In this document: positions 50,030 through 60,005 of the stretch, one piece after another
Numbering within the stretch: the stretch's first letter is position 1
Layout: each line of letters begins with the position of its first letter
Assembly: GCA_029834535.1 (NCBI GenBank)
Contig: JAQMWT010000323.1
Coordinates: forward strand, 98,600-162,599
Origin: Chrysophaeum taylorii
Lineage: Eukaryota; Sar; Pelagophyceae; Pelagomonadales; Pelagomonadaceae
Reading direction: 5' to 3'
DNA length: 64,000 bases
Notes under the pieces: model-generated
Seen by the model: the letters and a program-made list of their open reading frames with translations, nothing else
Database searches by the model: none
What the model was told of the DNA's origin: nothing
Made by a program: the position numbers and the translations under genes

Positions 50030-50800
50030 TTACGCGTCGTCGAACACCATTCCGGGACCATCGTGCCGGTCGTGCCGAAGACGGTGGATCCCCGCCTTCT
50101 GACGGTTGATGGAGTCGACCTGCGCCGATGATATCATCGCACGCGCGGCACGAAAAACTGACCAGCCAGTTGCCCGTCTCCTTGGGTGGTTCGTCGCGTT
50201 TGCCTGCGGTGCGCGTGAAGGAAGCAAGCGAAAAGCATACGTTTCTTGGGAGCGGGCTGGTCCGAGGGGTGCGCTGATCGAAACGCGTTTACGGTCAGCG
50301 GTTCGTCAAACAGTTTGTCGAGGCGCTCCATGTCCGTATGTTGCGGGACTCTGTCGTTGGCAAAGGCCGGAGCGACGCGGAGATCGCGCGGGAGGTACCC
50401 GGCGGTAAACCAGTCCCGCATCTGCTGCGGCGCGAAGGGCCCTTGCTTCTTCCCGGCCGCGTCGACGTAGTACCATCCGACAGCTGCCCGAGGATCCCGC
50501 ACTGCCGTCAGTCGCTCCAACGCGACGCCCTCGACTGCCACGGCGTGCGCCGCGAGACCGGCCTGCTTGGCCGCCGCCACCGCTGCCGCCTCCTCCCGCT
50601 CTTTTCTCTCTGCATTCAGTCTTTCGCGCGCCCTTGCAGTCTCCTCGGCGTTCCTTCGCCGCGACGCCTCGAGCTGCGCATCCACGGAGACCGTGTTCTC
50701 GCGCTCGGCTTTGCTACGCTGCAGCGTCCGCCACAGCGAGCCGCCTGTGTCAAGTACTCGGGCAAAAAGTTGTACACGCTTGACGCGCACCTTGCATCAT
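50030..50800 (-). CDS. GYF-domain nuclear protein (four exons with micro-exons)
   Basis: The proposed exons are 50800-50791 (10 nt), 50744-50241, 50203-50163 (41 nt) and 50119-50030, with GT-AG introns of 46, 37 and 43 nt, giving one 214-residue frame. Exon 2 encodes a charged coiled coil ('EASRRRNAEETARARERLNA') and a GYF domain, 'VGWYYVDAAGKKQGPFAPQQ' with 'MRDWFTAGYLPRD'. Joining exons 2 and 3 creates PKKRKRDEP, a textbook nuclear localisation signal. Exon 4 gives the tail 'VDSINRQKAGIHRLRHDRHD' ending DGPGMVFDDA. GYF domains bind proline-rich spliceosomal proteins, so a splicing role is plausible. The first exon is the least certain. Confidence 0.65.
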
Positions 50801-51553
50801 TTGCGAATGGTTAGTGTTGCCGTAGCCGACCGTCTTGGGGCCAGTACAACGGCATGCGACGAGTTGATCGCGGTCGTGGCGGCGGGTCGACGGTCTCGAA
50901 AACTATCTCCTAGGATCGTTCCTCGCGCAATTCAGCCCATGGCGTGGTGATCTCGTAGATGCCAGTGCCTTGGAAACACACATAGACTTCCGTGCGGGCA
51001 TTTTTTTCCGCATCGCCCCTGATGAGCTTCCTGCAATCAGAATCGAGGTAGTTTATGTGCATTACAGATGCGGCGCATCAATATATCGCAGTACTTGGGG
51101 GCCTTTGCGGGCACTGCTAGTTCCCACAACACCTCTAACTCGCGGTGATGTATGCGTCCTGGGAAAGCCAACGGAACACGACATACTGAAGTTCGAGATT
51201 TGCGATCAGCATCGGTAAGTATAAAAAAAATCTGTCCTTAAGGTTCCAGTGCTGCAGTAGGCAGAAATGCATGTTTCGACCTTTTGGGCATGTCTGGGGA
51301 CAATCATCAACCTCGAAACTGCGGTTGCGTATTTTTTCGCGGTGGGATGTTGCGCCTTTTGTGCTCCTTTGGTCGCTTTCCTCGCCACCGTCAGCGACGG
51401 CACGATTACGCTCGAGGAGTTCTACTCCTTCTGTGGCCCCCGACGCACCCGTTGCAGCAGCAGCATAGACGGCTGCCTCCGACATTGACGGCTTTAAAAG
51501 CCCCCCCCCACCTAAAGATTTTAGCCTAAAGATTTCAGCCTGAGCATACAATA
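50801..51553. other. Intergenic upstream of HIS7
   Basis: No complete gene is seen. The plus strand at 51396-51438 reads 'SDGTITLEEFYSFCG', like the second half of an EF-hand, but no full domain surrounds it. Confidence 0.35.
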
Positions 51554-53152
51554 ATGGCGGAGGTGACTGTGCTCGACTACGGCGCCGGGAACGTGCGTTC
51601 GTTGAAGAACGCGCTCGAGAGGCTCGGGTGGTCGGTGCGGGAGGTGGAGTGCGCCGATGACATCGATGCGGCGTCGGTTCTCGTGTTTCCCGGGGTGGGA
51701 GCATTTGGGGCCGCCATGGCGAACCTCGAAGCGATGGGTGTTGTGTCGGCTCTAAAAAGGTACCTCGAGGACCCCACGAGGCCGTTCTTGGGGATATGCA
51801 TCGGGATGCAGGTGTTGTTCGAGGGCTCGAGCGAGTCGCCGGGGGCGTCGGGTCTGGGGGCGATGAAGGGGACGGTATCGCGGTTCGAGTCGTCGGCGGC
51901 GTTTCCGGTGCCGCACGTCGGCTGGAACGGTGCCGTCGGGCCCACCGAGCTCGTCGACGACTCGAGGTATTACTTCGTCCACTCGTTCCGCGTTGAAGAC
52001 TGCGAGTGGGGCGTCGCAAAAACGACCTACGGGGACGACAGCTTCGTGAGCGCGGTCGAGCGCGGCGCGCAGTGCGCCGTCCAGTTTCATCCCGAAAAGA
52101 GCGGCGCCGCGGGCCTCGCGCTGCTCGATCGCTTTCTGCGCCGCGGTCCCCGGGCCGTCGCGCGCAACAAGCCCGCCTGGGCGCCCCGCGCAACCCGCCT
52201 CGCGCGCCGCGTCGTTTGCGCTTTGGACGTGAGAGAAAACGACGACGGTGACCTCGTCGTTACGAAGGGCGACGGCTACGACGTCCGGAACCAGGATGAC
52301 CGCCGCGTCCGGAACCTCGGCAAACCCGTCGACCTCGCGGCACGGTACTACGACGAGGGCGGCGACGAGATCGCGATTCTCAACATCTGCGCCTTCAAGG
52401 GAGAGCCGGTTTCGGATCTGCCGCTTCTCGAGGTTCTCCGCCAGGCCTCGCGTCGTGTCTTCGTGCCTCTCACCATTGGCGGCGGCATCCGCGCCTACGA
52501 CGATGGTATCCGCACGGTCGGGGCCTTGGAGGTCGCCGCGGCCTACTTTCGAGCTGGTGCCGACAAAGTCTCGATCGGCTCGGACGCGGTGTACGCGGCG
52601 CTCGACCTCCTCAACAACGGAGACCGTCGCCAAGAGTCGTCGATCGAGCAAATCGCCCGCGTCTACGGAAACCAGGCGGTCGTCGTCTCGATCGACCCAA
52701 AACGCGTCTGGGTCGACGACGATGTCGACAACGTCGGCAAGCACGTCGTCGTTCGTCCAGACGGTCGCCGCTGCTGGTACCAGTGCACCGTTTCCGGCGG
52801 TCGCAAGGCGGTCGACCTCGACGCGCGCGACCTCGCCGTCGCTGCGGAGCGTCTCGGCGCGGGCGAGCTCATGCTCAACTGCATCGACTGCGACGGAAAA
52901 AAGAACGGCTTCGACCTCCCGTTGCTCTCGATGATCAAGGCCGCCGTGACGATACCCGTCATCGCCTCCTCGGGGGCTGGTACCCCCGACCACTTCGTAA
53001 ACGCCTTCAAGCACACCGACGTCGACGCCGCCCTCGCAGCAGGCATATTCCACCGAAGAGAGGTCGAGATCCGCGACGTCAAAACCGCCCTCCAGAATGC
53101 GGGCCTCCCGGTGCGAATCACCCCCGCGACTCTCCTCGACGCCTCCTCCTAG
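51554..53152 (+). CDS. HIS7: Imidazole glycerol phosphate synthase HisHF (bifunctional)
   Basis: A 532-residue fusion. The N-terminal glutaminase (HisH, 1-200) has 'VLDYGAGNVRSLKNAL', the nucleophile C82 in GICIGMQ, and H179/E181 in QFHPEKS. The C-terminal cyclase (HisF, ~215-525) is a TIM barrel starting VVCALDVRE, with 'PLTIGGGIRAY', 'GADKVSIGSDAV' and 'ELMLNCIDCDGKKNGFD' phosphate and catalytic loops. It makes IGP and AICAR from PRFAR and glutamine in histidine synthesis. This fused form is the one in plants and fungi; plant versions carry a plastid presequence, which is absent here, suggesting cytosolic location or an unseen upstream exon. Confidence 0.96.
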   Translation: MAEVTVLDYGAGNVRSLKNALERLGWSVREVECADDIDAASVLVFPGVGAFGAAMANLEAMGVVSALKRYLEDPTRPFLGICIGMQVLFEGSSESPGASGLGAMKGTVSRFESSAAFPVPHVGWNGAVGPTELVDDSRYYFVHSFRVEDCEWGVAKTTYGDDSFVSAVERGAQCAVQFHPEKSGAAGLALLDRFLRRGPRAVARNKPAWAPRATRLARRVVCALDVRENDDGDLVVTKGDGYDVRNQDDRRVRNLGKPVDLAARYYDEGGDEIAILNICAFKGEPVSDLPLLEVLRQASRRVFVPLTIGGGIRAYDDGIRTVGALEVAAAYFRAGADKVSIGSDAVYAALDLLNNGDRRQESSIEQIARVYGNQAVVVSIDPKRVWVDDDVDNVGKHVVVRPDGRRCWYQCTVSGGRKAVDLDARDLAVAAERLGAGELMLNCIDCDGKKNGFDLPLLSMIKAAVTIPVIASSGAGTPDHFVNAFKHTDVDAALAAGIFHRREVEIRDVKTALQNAGLPVRITPATLLDASS

Positions 53153-54032
53153 TCGCCTTTCCCTTTTGGGTGCGCTCTCCTTAACGCCACGCCCCGCCCC
53201 GAATCGGCTTTTTGGGATCGGGTCCGGTTTTTATTCGACGACATCTACAGCGCACGTATACGTATTAGGGCGAGTCGCGGTACCATCGCCCGAGGGGGGT
53301 GTCCCGTTGCGACATGCTGGGGGGGGGATCTTCCTTCCTCCCTTCCTTCTAACGAGAGCCGACCGCGAGGTGTAAGCAGCGTCGTCGTTCTAGTACATAC
53401 TCTTTCGTGGTGAAGTGCGACGTATAGCGCAGGCGCGAAGTGCGAGCTATAGCGCAGGTGCTATATTGACGACGACGACGACGACGAAGATGTAGCTGGG
53501 CCGACGACGACGTGCGCGCAATTATCGGGGGAAATTATTAAACCTCTTGACGAAACTAATAAGCTGATCGTGTGAGAACGTCAACAAAAAAAACCTCGAG
53601 GACGAAGGCTGAGGCAAACTTGAACGTGCCGGCGAAGGCTCCTATTCGACGTGTCCCGGGGCGCACAGCCGAAATCAATCAACTTTTAAATAATGCCAAG
53701 TGTGTCGCTTACGCCAAAAAAATTGCTCGCCAAATATTTCGGTGAACCAAGCACACTCGGTGAACAACGAAGATCGCGTCGAACAAGCACGGCCGATCGT
53801 TTACAAAAAATAGGCCGTGAAAATAAAAATCGATTCCTTGCCGGGCGGGAGAGAAAGGGTGCGCACTCGATCCTCCCTATTTTAATCGCAAGTTTGGCAT
53901 GACGTCTTTGTCCGACTGTGCTGAACTTCCAAGAGAACACGCAACGATAGGGGGGAAAATGACAGTTTTCGGAGCTTGAGCTGCTCGTCGCCGGAGAGCA
54001 TCGAGCTCGCCATGCATTGGAAAGAAGAAATA

Positions 54033-54103
<71 letters not shown>

Positions 54104-54753
54104 CCTCGTTGACAGTGCTCGTGTTTAGTCGCCGCGTCGACCTTCACATTGCTTTCTCCAATCCGCAGACGACTAATAAATGAGTCTCTTAAGGTTGTTC
54201 ACAAACACGTTGAAGCGCGAGCGCAGGATGATACCCTTTAGAAGCGCATCATGCTCTGTGAAGAGCGCCCGTCCGTGACAAGCAGATATATTCTGCAGGA
54301 CCATGTTATCTCACCAAGCTTCACGAAGCCAGCCATCATAAACTCGACCCATGTCTGGCTCGAGGCCATCTTGGACTGTGTCGGTGGACGCAAGGCTTTT
54401 ACTGCTCGTCCGTAGCCACGTCAGATCCAAACTCTCAGAAATTTTTCATGCGAGAGAAGCCAACGGCACACCGGCACACGGACGGCGCCTTTAGTGAGAG
54501 CTCTCTCTTAAAACCCTAATCGAAATTTCGAAACGAAGTATATCTGAAGGCCGAACGCCGTGGCGCCGGCCGTCGATGCTTGTGGAGGAAGAGTGACCAA
54601 ACTCGCTAGGCGACCTCCTTGACAAATATCCTTGTCGTGGAAAGCGGCGCCGCGGCGCGCGAATTTGTATGTGTCGCGTCGGCGGCGGTGTTTGTGGGCT
54701 GATTGAATTAAGGACGCGATGCGCTTTTCTGGTCATGGGCCGTCTTTTTTTTT
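53153..54753. other. Intergenic with repeats
   Basis: No gene is supported. It has a 24-bp tandem duplication (GAAGTGCGANNTATAGCGCAGG) at about 53411-53458, (GAC)n near 53470-53488, and a long (GAAA)n tract at 54027-54102. Confidence 0.45.
54027..54102. repeat. (GAAA)n microsatellite
   Basis: About 19 near-perfect tetranucleotide units. The overlapping open frame with an FLSF repeat on the minus strand is an artefact of it. Confidence 0.9.
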
Positions 54754-56220
54754 ATGGGAGTTGCCGAAAAATTCACAGGCGCTCGGCTCCTATCGCGCGC
54801 TAATGCCGTGACGGCGCTCTGGACGCAGGACCTCGAACCAACAATGCTGGTGGATGCGTTCAAGAACCTCAACGACAAGCTCAATGGCGCACTCGAAGGC
54901 GTTCCTTTCTTTCTGCGTGAAGCCCGGTCGCACCTTTTTGGGCTGGCCACCCTAAGTGCACCTGGTACGAGGTCCTCCAGCTCGAACCCGAGGACTTCGA
55001 CGAGGCCTTGGAGGGACTCGGCAATGGGAAGAAGCAGCCGGCGCTGCACAGCATCTACCGCGTCAAGGGCTCGGGGACGCACGCTGACCACCAACCCTTC
55101 GGCACAGACGACAACAGCAGGCCCATATCTTGGTTCACCTACCTCACCCCGTTAGATCCCGAGGCTACCGTCAATTCCCTGCCACGACCCAAAACACCCC
55201 GAGGATTTCTAGTCGATGAAGGTGCGCCTCGAAACATCCGCGCGAGTCCCCACAGTTCACGTGCCGGGTCTCAACAAGGCATTCCGCGGATTCCGCATAC
55301 CAACGACCTCTTACTTCCTCGCTCAAGACCGTGACAAACTGCGACAGGATACCAGCACCCTGCCAATTCTCCTCCCACACCTGTCAATTCTCCTCTATAC
55401 AGCCCTCCTCTGAACGCCGTGCCTTTTTATCCCGCGCGTCAAAGCGCTGGGATTAGCATACCCCCCGTGCATTGCAATATTGTGCTCGAATGTAGTTTGA
55501 TAATTAGTTGCTTTGATCTTATTTGATACATCGCAGGCTGCGCGTCGGGCGTACTACAGCGTGGCCTCGTGAGCAACCACGAAGGCCTCTTTCTGGATGA
55601 CATCGACGGCATGTGGACTAGATTACCCACCGATGAGCTCATGGAGACGGATGGTCACACGATGACAAAGGCAAAGGAAGAGATCGAGGCCGTCATCTAG
55701 CGCATCGATCCCCTCTAGCCCGCCTACGCGTCTCTCTTCCAGCTCATCCGCGCTGCGCGTCTCCTCACCGACTCCGAGGTTGAGAGGCTCCGCGCGCCTG
55801 TCCGCCTGTGACACCGCGTCAACCGATGCACACAAGGTGTACCCGACCATCCACGTGCAGCTCAAGCTCCACATAATCGATGATCATGTCAAGTACGCCA
55901 CCACACGCTGGCACACGGTCGGATTCTTCACCGAGGACGCCTGCGAGGCGATCCACAAGGTCGCCAACGAGCTGAACCGTCCCTGCGCCAAGGGCGCCGG
56001 CAAGCAGGAGTCGGCGCTCAAAGCCTCCAAGTCCTGGGCCGGCAGGACCTTCAGGACAACTGGCCCTCTCGCCGCCAGCGTCGGGCGCGCGGACCTGACG
56101 CCAAGACGCCTAACACGTCGCGCTAGAGTCGCAGGTCGAGGCATCGTCGGAGAGGGTAAAGAGAAGAAGCGAACGAGGGTTTGTAATGTGAGCTGTGCCA
56201 CGGAAATTTGCTGTTTGAAA
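54754..56220 (+). mobile_element. Degenerate transposon-derived coding region
   Basis: Several open stretches in different frames read as decayed protein. First comes 'GVPFFLREARSHLFG', then after a shift 'CTWYEVLQLEPEDFDEALEG' and 'KQPALHSIYRVKGSG'. Later, 'LPTDELMETDGHTMTKAKEE' runs through in-frame stops to 'LIRAARLLTDSEVERLRAPV' and, in another frame, 'HVQLKLHIIDDHVKYATTRW' with 'TVGFFTEDACEAIHKVANEL'. The last pattern (LTPKxHxLxxHV...VGxFSEDxxEsiH) is one I associate with uncharacterised transposon proteins in many eukaryotes. Stops and shifts indicate a pseudogene. Whether both halves belong to one element is unknown. Confidence 0.4.
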
Positions 56221-56361
56221 TAGCCGTGGGTGGGCACGGATCCTTCGTGATGATGTTATGTCCAAGCAGGACGTTCGCGGAAGGCTCGTCCCCGAACTTG
56301 TTTGCGTCCCCGCAGTTCGCACCGTGACCCGCATGTAGCAACCCTGCCAAGGGTATTGAGC

Positions 56362-57310
56362 ATGTCTGTGGTGTGCGAAGGATGGTGTCGACGGGCGTTG
56401 CTCGAGTTCTGTGCCATGGCCGACGCGCTGAGTCTGTTTGCCGTGTGTCGCGGGATGAGTGTATTCAACTCGAACGGTCGGCGGCAGCTCTACAGCGTGG
56501 ACATCGTCGAGCGCTTGCTTTCCCGGGACGTTGACGTCGAGGGAGTACGCGTGATGCGCGTGTTCGGCAACTTGGTGCCTCGAGCGTTTCCTCGGCTCGA
56601 GGCCGTCGAGGCGCACTTGCTCACGAACGCTGGAATGGAAGTGATCACCGTGGACGCGGGCGCGTGGCAAATCGAGTTTCACCCGGAAGGATCGGCGCTG
56701 TGCCGACGCCGCGGATACTGTTCGCTCTACGCGATCGCGAGCCGCGAGACGACGGCGTGCTTCCGGCTGCGCGTCGAGGGTGTGCAGGACCTTTACTGCG
56801 CGACTCGGAAAACACGGCGCGTCGGATTTCTGTCCTGCGCCGCCGCGAGGTTCCGGCACCGTAAAGATCCGGTTCGACGTGCTGCGGGTCCTGCGGCCCG
56901 AGACTTTTTCGGTCGTCGACGCCGAAGCGACCTCTCCGTACCTCCGCGAGGCCGTCTTTACCTTCCCCGTCGACCTCCTTCGTTTTTTTCGTGGGGAAGA
57001 CGACGCGATCGCCAGTCCCGGTCGGTGTTTAGGAGCATCGCTCGCGATCCTCCTCTTCCCAACGAAAGGGGGCACCTTCGCGGCGGGACTCCGCGCGGTC
57101 GCGTACGCCGAGCGCCCGAACCCGCGCGCCTTTCGCGTTTACTTCGGGGACATTCTCGTCGCGACGATCGTCCACGCTTTTTATCCGGGGAAAGAGATCG
57201 TCGGCGTCCGCGACGTCCCGAGGCCCGCCGGCCGGATTACGGTGCGCGAGCTCCGCCATGTCCCCGCCTCCCCCGAAGATCCCCGCAAATTCGTGCGCGC
57301 CACCACCTAG
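56362..57310 (+). CDS. Unknown protein, probably spliced
   Basis: Exon 56362-56779 reads MSVVCEGWCRRALLEFC with an F-box-like helix ('FCAMADALSLFAVCRGM') and ends in 'ETTACFRLRVEG'. The frame then degrades, while another frame continues sensibly from 56850 ('SGTVKIRFDVLRVLRPETFS') to the stop at 57310. A 70-nt GT-AG intron (56780-56849) joins them in frame (RVE|G|SGTV); the acceptor GCGAG is weak, so a sequencing frameshift is an alternative. The product is about 289 residues and beta-rich, with no family I recognise. Its stop overlaps that of the convergent sulfotransferase-like gene. Confidence 0.55.
57307..57310. other. Shared CTAG at two convergent stop codons
   Basis: The plus-strand gene ends TAG at 57308-57310 and the minus-strand gene ends TAG at 57309-57307. 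The palindrome CTAG therefore serves both stops. Confidence 0.7.
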
Positions 57311-58456
57311 ATCGTCACGGTGACGTTATTACTGTCGAAAAAATTATATTCGGCGAGACGACGACGACGACGACGACGACGATTGGACCGAGGAGCGAGC
57401 TCGACGTCAAAGCCGTAGTGGAAGAGGTCGAGGAGGCCCGAAGGACCGAGGGCGTTGCGCACGAAGACGAGGTCGTTCGCCGTGTAGTGCGCGTACCTTT
57501 CCGTCTCGTCCGCGTACAAACGCAGGGCTTTGTCCCTGTCGTTGACGGGGCCGCGGTGGCCGGCGGACTCGTCCTTGGTCGCCTCCTCGGCTTGGCGGAA
57601 GGGCGCGCGCGCGGTCCCGCCGACGCACTCGCACGCGAGCTTCACCGTGCGCTCCGAGTCGAACAAAAGATCCTCGAAGCGCACGATGAGTCTCGGGAAG
57701 GAAACATTCAGGTAGGCCGCGTTCCATTCCCCCCACAAATGAGCCAGGCTTTCGTAGTGGCCGGGCCTCGTCGGCTGGAACCGCACGGTCGTTTCCGTCT
57801 CCGCGACCGGACTCGGGCACGTCTCCTGCGACCTGTGTCGACTCGTGTGCTTGAAGTGGGCCTCGTATGGATTGCGGCACATGCTCTTCATCCACGTCAG
57901 CGGATCCTTGACGACCATCACCGGAAAGATTGTCTCGACCGCCGGCTGCCACTTGGGCGGCCGAAACTGCGGCGCCCAGTGCTCGCCGCGCCACGCGACC
58001 GGGTTGTGCTTGCCCCAGGGGGCTTGCCAGAGCGCGTGACGCCCCTTCCCCTCGAATGCGCAGTTCGCCCGTAACAGTTTTAGCAACGTGTTGGTCCCGC
58101 AGTTGAACATTCCTGCCGGCGCCCAACGCCGCGAGTGCGGCTTCACGGCCCCGCGAAACGCGCTGCACGTCTCCAGCCCGACGATTCGCGGCTCCCCGTA
58201 CATCGCAGGGACCCCAGCCGACGCTTCTTTTTCTTGGAAAAGACCTCACCGGCGCCGCGCGTGGATGCTGGTGGGGATCCTCGAGCATGCGCACGGTCGC
58301 CTCGGCGGCCATCGCCCGAGCCCGCCAGGCCTCGACCTCGGCCGTCCGGTACTCGAGGGCCAAGCTCGCTCGCACCGAGACGTACAGCGCGAGTGACACG
58401 CCGACCAACAGAACCGCCACGACGACGGTGCCCACGTCGCGACGGTGCCGAGTCAT
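57307..58456 (-). CDS. Sulfotransferase-like type II membrane protein (spliced)
   Basis: Exon 1 (58456-58250) encodes a short cytoplasmic end, one TM helix ([21 protein letters not shown]) and a stem. A 58-nt GTGAGG...GGGGAG intron (58192-58249) joins in frame to exon 2 (58191-57307). Exon 2 has a '[18 protein letters not shown]' loop at the PAPS 5'-phosphosulfate position, '[14 protein letters not shown]', and '[20 protein letters not shown]' at the 3'-phosphate position. These match a family of algal sulfotransferase-like proteins. The total is 364 residues. Golgi sulfation of glycans or glycoproteins is inferred. The gene is divergent from RPS13, 135 nt away. Confidence 0.72.
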
Positions 58457-58591
58457 CAGTTTGAAAACCCCTTCTACAACCCACCCATACCCTCGAGCCC
58501 ACCCCCTCGTTTAAGAATCTTTGCAGAAGCGATTCGATCCCCCCTCTCCTCAAACCCTTGCGTGCTCGCCAGAGGCCGCCGCACATCAGCG

Positions 58592-59047
58592 ATGGGTCGA
58601 CTCCACAGCAAAGGAAAGGGTATCTCGCGGTCGGCCAAGCCGTACAAGCGGTCGCCGCCGCAGTGGCTCAAGACGAGCGCCGCGGACGTCGAAGACCACG
58701 TCTGCAAGCTCGCGAAAAAGGGCCTGACGCCATCGCAGATCGGTGTTATTCTACGTGATTCCTCCGGTATCGCCCAGGTCAAGTCCGTCACGGGCTCCAA
58801 GATCCTGCGCCTCCTCAAGAAGAACGGCCTCGCTCCCGAGATCCCCGAGGACCTCTACATGTTGATCAAGAAGGCCGTCAGCGTGCGCAAGCACCTCGAG
58901 CGCAACCGAAAGGACAAGGACTCCAAGTTCAGACTCATCCTCATCGAGTCCCGCATCCATCGACTGGCACGCTACTACCGTTCCACGCGCAAGCTCGCCC
59001 CCAACTGGAAGTACGAATCGGCCACGGCCTCCGCCCTCGTTGCCTAG
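58592..59047 (+). CDS. RPS13: 40S ribosomal protein S13 (uS15)
   Basis: A 151-residue protein, exactly the usual eukaryotic length, beginning [20 protein letters not shown]. It has '[20 protein letters not shown]' and the uS15 core '[16 protein letters not shown]'. It sits in the body of the small subunit at the bridge to the 60S. The internal ATG at 58592 is chosen by family length; upstream codons are leader. No intron is seen, unlike many eukaryotic RP genes. Confidence 0.97.
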   Translation: MGRLHSKGKGISRSAKPYKRSPPQWLKTSAADVEDHVCKLAKKGLTPSQIGVILRDSSGIAQVKSVTGSKILRLLKKNGLAPEIPEDLYMLIKKAVSVRKHLERNRKDKDSKFRLILIESRIHRLARYYRSTRKLAPNWKYESATASALVA

Positions 59048-59290
59048 AACAAAGCTGCGGTTACACCCGAACTTAAACTACCTGCGTTTTATTTATGCAA
59101 GGCGCACTCAATCCCTCCTGTAACGGCGGGTCGACGTGTTTCGGAAGAGTCCTGTGGGGCGGGCGCAATACAGCAGACGCAACTCTCCTGTCTTCGTGGA
59201 ACTACGGCAGAACTGAAAACGCGAGTGTAGTGTGTCACTTCGCAGCTAAAGCCGACGAATCCGAATACAGTTAAGTAATTAACGTCGTCG

Positions 59291-59919
59291 ATGAGGGACC
59301 GTCGGTGCGGTGGCTGCATCGCATGGCGACGTGGTCGATTCGTGTTCGGCGGGCCGATACCTCCAAAAGCGGATGCATCCGCCTCCGAATGCCGAGTTCT
59401 TCGAGCATTCGAGTCGTCGAAAGTAGGTGATCGCGACGATCTGGTGCCGTTGTCGTCGAAGCCGCGCGAAGCGATCGTTCGCTATGGCGAGCCGGCCGAC
59501 TGCCTGTACGCGATCGTTTCGGGCGAGGCGTGTTTCGAGCAAGGCGTCGGTCTCGCCCAGCACGCTCAAACATCATTAGAGTCGACGTTATTAGCGCAGC
59601 AACAGTCGGGCCACTACCGCACGCTCAAGTTCGTGCACGCCAACACCTTTCGCGTCATCTACGAACAGGCCTCGCGGTGCTGAATCGTCTTCTGAGGCTA
59701 GCAACGTCAAGCTCCAGCGGTGACACGAGACGAGGAATGCGCGCCGCTCTTCCGCGGCCCGGGAGAGCATTTATTTCAATGAGGAGCCCCTGGCGTCGCT
59801 CGTCAAACCCATCTTCTCTTCGGAGGAGGAGGAGGAGGAGGAGGAGGAAGACGAAGACCAGCAGGCACGCGCTCACCCCCTCGACTATGTCGTCGTCGTC
59901 GAGGTTAGATGTTGACCGT
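59291..59919 (+). pseudogene. Broken cyclic-nucleotide-binding-domain fragment
   Basis: The first frame (59291-59683) contains 'REAIVRYGEPADCLYAIVSG' followed by EACFE, the first strands of a cNMP-binding domain. After a stop, another frame (about 59731-59919) reads 'ARESIYFNEEPLASLVKP' and an acidic run, which could be the remaining cassette (usual FGEEAL). Either an unseen intron joins them or the gene is dead. No phosphate-binding Arg is visible. Confidence 0.4.
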
Positions 59920-60005
59920 TGAAAGAGGGGGAAGAAGGGTTTGAGGAAGAAAATTTCTGCGGGAATGTGACGATGCTTTAGGCGAAAAAGAATAGAATAA
60001 GATAA

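Noticed and set aside
51752-53053. A 433-codon minus-strand frame
   Set aside because: It is the antisense shadow of HIS7.
53686-54147. FLSFFLSFFLSF minus-strand protein
   Set aside because: It is created by the (GAAA)n microsatellite.
56302-58074. A 590-codon plus-strand frame
   Set aside because: Its first part is the real exon at 56362-56779; the rest is antisense to the sulfotransferase-like gene and an arginine-rich artefact.
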